This document shows, piece by piece, positions 5,832 through 6,890 of a DNA stretch of 6,890 nt. Within the stretch, counting starts at the first letter, position 1, and the number at the start of each line of letters is the position of its first letter. The DNA comes from Chitinophagaceae bacterium (GTDB taxonomy: Bacteria; Bacteroidota; Bacteroidia; Chitinophagales; Chitinophagaceae): the NCBI GenBank assembly GCA_003509845.1, contig DOMR01000273.1, positions 1-6,890 of the forward strand. The letters run 5' to 3'. The position numbers and the translations under genes are program-made. The notes under the pieces are model-generated. The model ran no database searches. It was not told the DNA's origin and saw nothing but the letters and a program-made list of their open reading frames with translations.

Positions 5832-6890
5832 ATGACATTTCAAGAAAAATTGGATCATTTAATAATAGAAAAGAACACAATACCTGAGGCATTTGTATTA
5901 CCAGCACTAATTGATCAAAAGTCTTACCTGTCTGATGGGGAATTAATTACATGGGATGGTCCAACCCATGAAGTTTTTTCACCGATTTGTATGCAAACTC
6001 CCAACGGAATAGAACGAATCAAAATTGGTTCATATCCCATTTGTACAGAGAAAGAAGCAAAAATTGCATTAGATGCAGCATGTAAAGCCTATAATGATGG
6101 CAGGGGGGAGTGGCCAACCATGTCCGTTTCGGAACGTATAAAATGTGTTGAAAATTTTATAACTAAAATGCTTGAACAAAAACCCATCGTTGTAAAATTA
6201 TTAATGTGGGAAATTGGTAAAACCTATGCAGACTCTGAAAAAGAATTTGACAGAACTGTTGTATATATTTACGCGACCATTGAAGCGCTAAAGGATATTG
6301 ACAGGGATTCGTCAAGGTTTACAATAGAACAAGGTATCGTGGCTCAAATTAGAAGATCACCATTAGGGGTTGTTTTGTGCATGGGGCCGTTCAATTATCC
6401 TTTGAATGAAACATTTACCACCCTGATACCTGCAATTATCATGGGGAATACTTTATTATTTAAGGCGCCAAAACATGGAACTTTATTACATTACCCGATG
6501 CTTGAAGCGTTTAAATCATGCTTTCCTAAAGGGGTCGTGAACACTATCTATGGACGTGGAAATGTGATTATTCCTGCGTTAATGGAATCTGGAAAAATAA
6601 ATGTACTTACACTAATCGGCTCCAGTAAGGTGGCGAATCAATTAAAGAAATTACATCCAAAAGTAAATCGGTTAAGGGCCATATTAGGGTTAGATGCCAA
6701 AAATGCAGCCATTGTTTCCAAAGATGCTGATATTAATTTAGCCGTTAAAGAAACAGTCTTGGGATCACTTTCATTCAATGGACAAAGGTGTACGGCACTT
6801 AAAACAATTTTTGTGCATCAATCAATTGCGCTTGAATTTATTGAATTACTAAAAGAACAGGTTGCAAAATTACAATTTGGATTGCCTTGG
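5832..6890 (+). CDS. GapN-like aldehyde dehydrogenase, partial (C-terminus beyond window)
   Basis: From the ATG at 5832 the frame is open for 353 codons to the window edge. It is an ALDH-superfamily protein closest, by recall, to the roughly 525-residue group annotated as NADP-dependent glyceraldehyde-3-phosphate dehydrogenase (GapN). Those enzymes oxidise glyceraldehyde 3-phosphate to 3-phosphoglycerate with NADPH formation and no phosphorylation. Key sites are MGPFNYPLNETF (184-195) with oxyanion Asn N188, the cofactor-loop segment GNTLLFKAPKHG, and NGQRCTALK (316-324) with nucleophile C320. The N-terminal 55 residues precede the ALDH core and include SDGELITWDGPTHEVFSP. The usual general-base motif LELGGK reads LGLDAK, so the Glu position, 34 residues before the Cys as in S. 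mutans GapN, is G286, with D288 nearby. It begins 147 bases after the photolyase operon and may have its own promoter. ALDH membership is certain; substrate is inferred. Confidence 0.88.
   Translation, partial: MTFQEKLDHLIIEKNTIPEAFVLPALIDQKSYLSDGELITWDGPTHEVFSPICMQTPNGIERIKIGSYPICTEKEAKIALDAACKAYNDGRGEWPTMSVSERIKCVENFITKMLEQKPIVVKLLMWEIGKTYADSEKEFDRTVVYIYATIEALKDIDRDSSRFTIEQGIVAQIRRSPLGVVLCMGPFNYPLNETFTTLIPAIIMGNTLLFKAPKHGTLLHYPMLEAFKSCFPKGVVNTIYGRGNVIIPALMESGKINVLTLIGSSKVANQLKKLHPKVNRLRAILGLDAKNAAIVSKDADINLAVKETVLGSLSFNGQRCTALKTIFVHQSIALEFIELLKEQVAKLQFGLPW

Overview
The window is an AT-rich stretch (roughly one third G+C by eye) that looks like a member of the Bacteroidota, most likely a flavobacterium. 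The evidence is low-GC codon use, A-rich start contexts without Shine-Dalgarno sequences, a Bacteroidota-style lipoprotein and small orphan secreted and membrane proteins, and protein variants that I recall mainly from that phylum. No rRNA, tRNA, CRISPR array, transposase or phage gene is visible.

Layout. Positions 1-853 (minus strand) hold two exported proteins transcribed leftwards: a predicted lipoprotein with an NTF2/SnoaL-like look, then a small secreted protein cut by the window edge. A 261-base divergent gap (854-1114) follows. On the plus strand come a small two-helix membrane protein (1115-1372) and a DUF1295 / steroid-reductase-like membrane protein (1425-2291). After a 174-base gap containing a perfect 8+8 inverted repeat, there is a compact three-gene operon (2466-5684): a prokaryotic (6-4)-photolyase-type protein, a flavin reductase family protein, and a second, CPD-photolyase-like FAD protein. 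The genes are 2 bases apart and then overlap by 14 bases. A 147-base gap leads to a GapN-like aldehyde dehydrogenase that runs off the right edge.

How the genes may work together. The central operon reads as a light-dependent DNA repair module. One enzyme is of the (6-4)/DPRP class. The other keeps the CPD-photolyase active-site residues. The flavin oxidoreductase between them could supply or maintain reduced flavin. DUF1295 proteins are known companions of photolyase genes in light and singlet-oxygen response clusters, so 1425-2291 may belong to the same response. The dehydrogenase may be an unrelated central-carbon or NADPH-generating gene.

Most notable points: (1) the (6-4)-type photolyase lacks all the cysteines that hold the 4Fe-4S cluster in its characterised relatives; (2) the CPD-like protein starts directly with the FAD domain and carries a Rossmann-like domain at its C-terminus, the reverse of normal photolyase order; (3) the dehydrogenase has Gly where the ALDH general-base Glu is expected.
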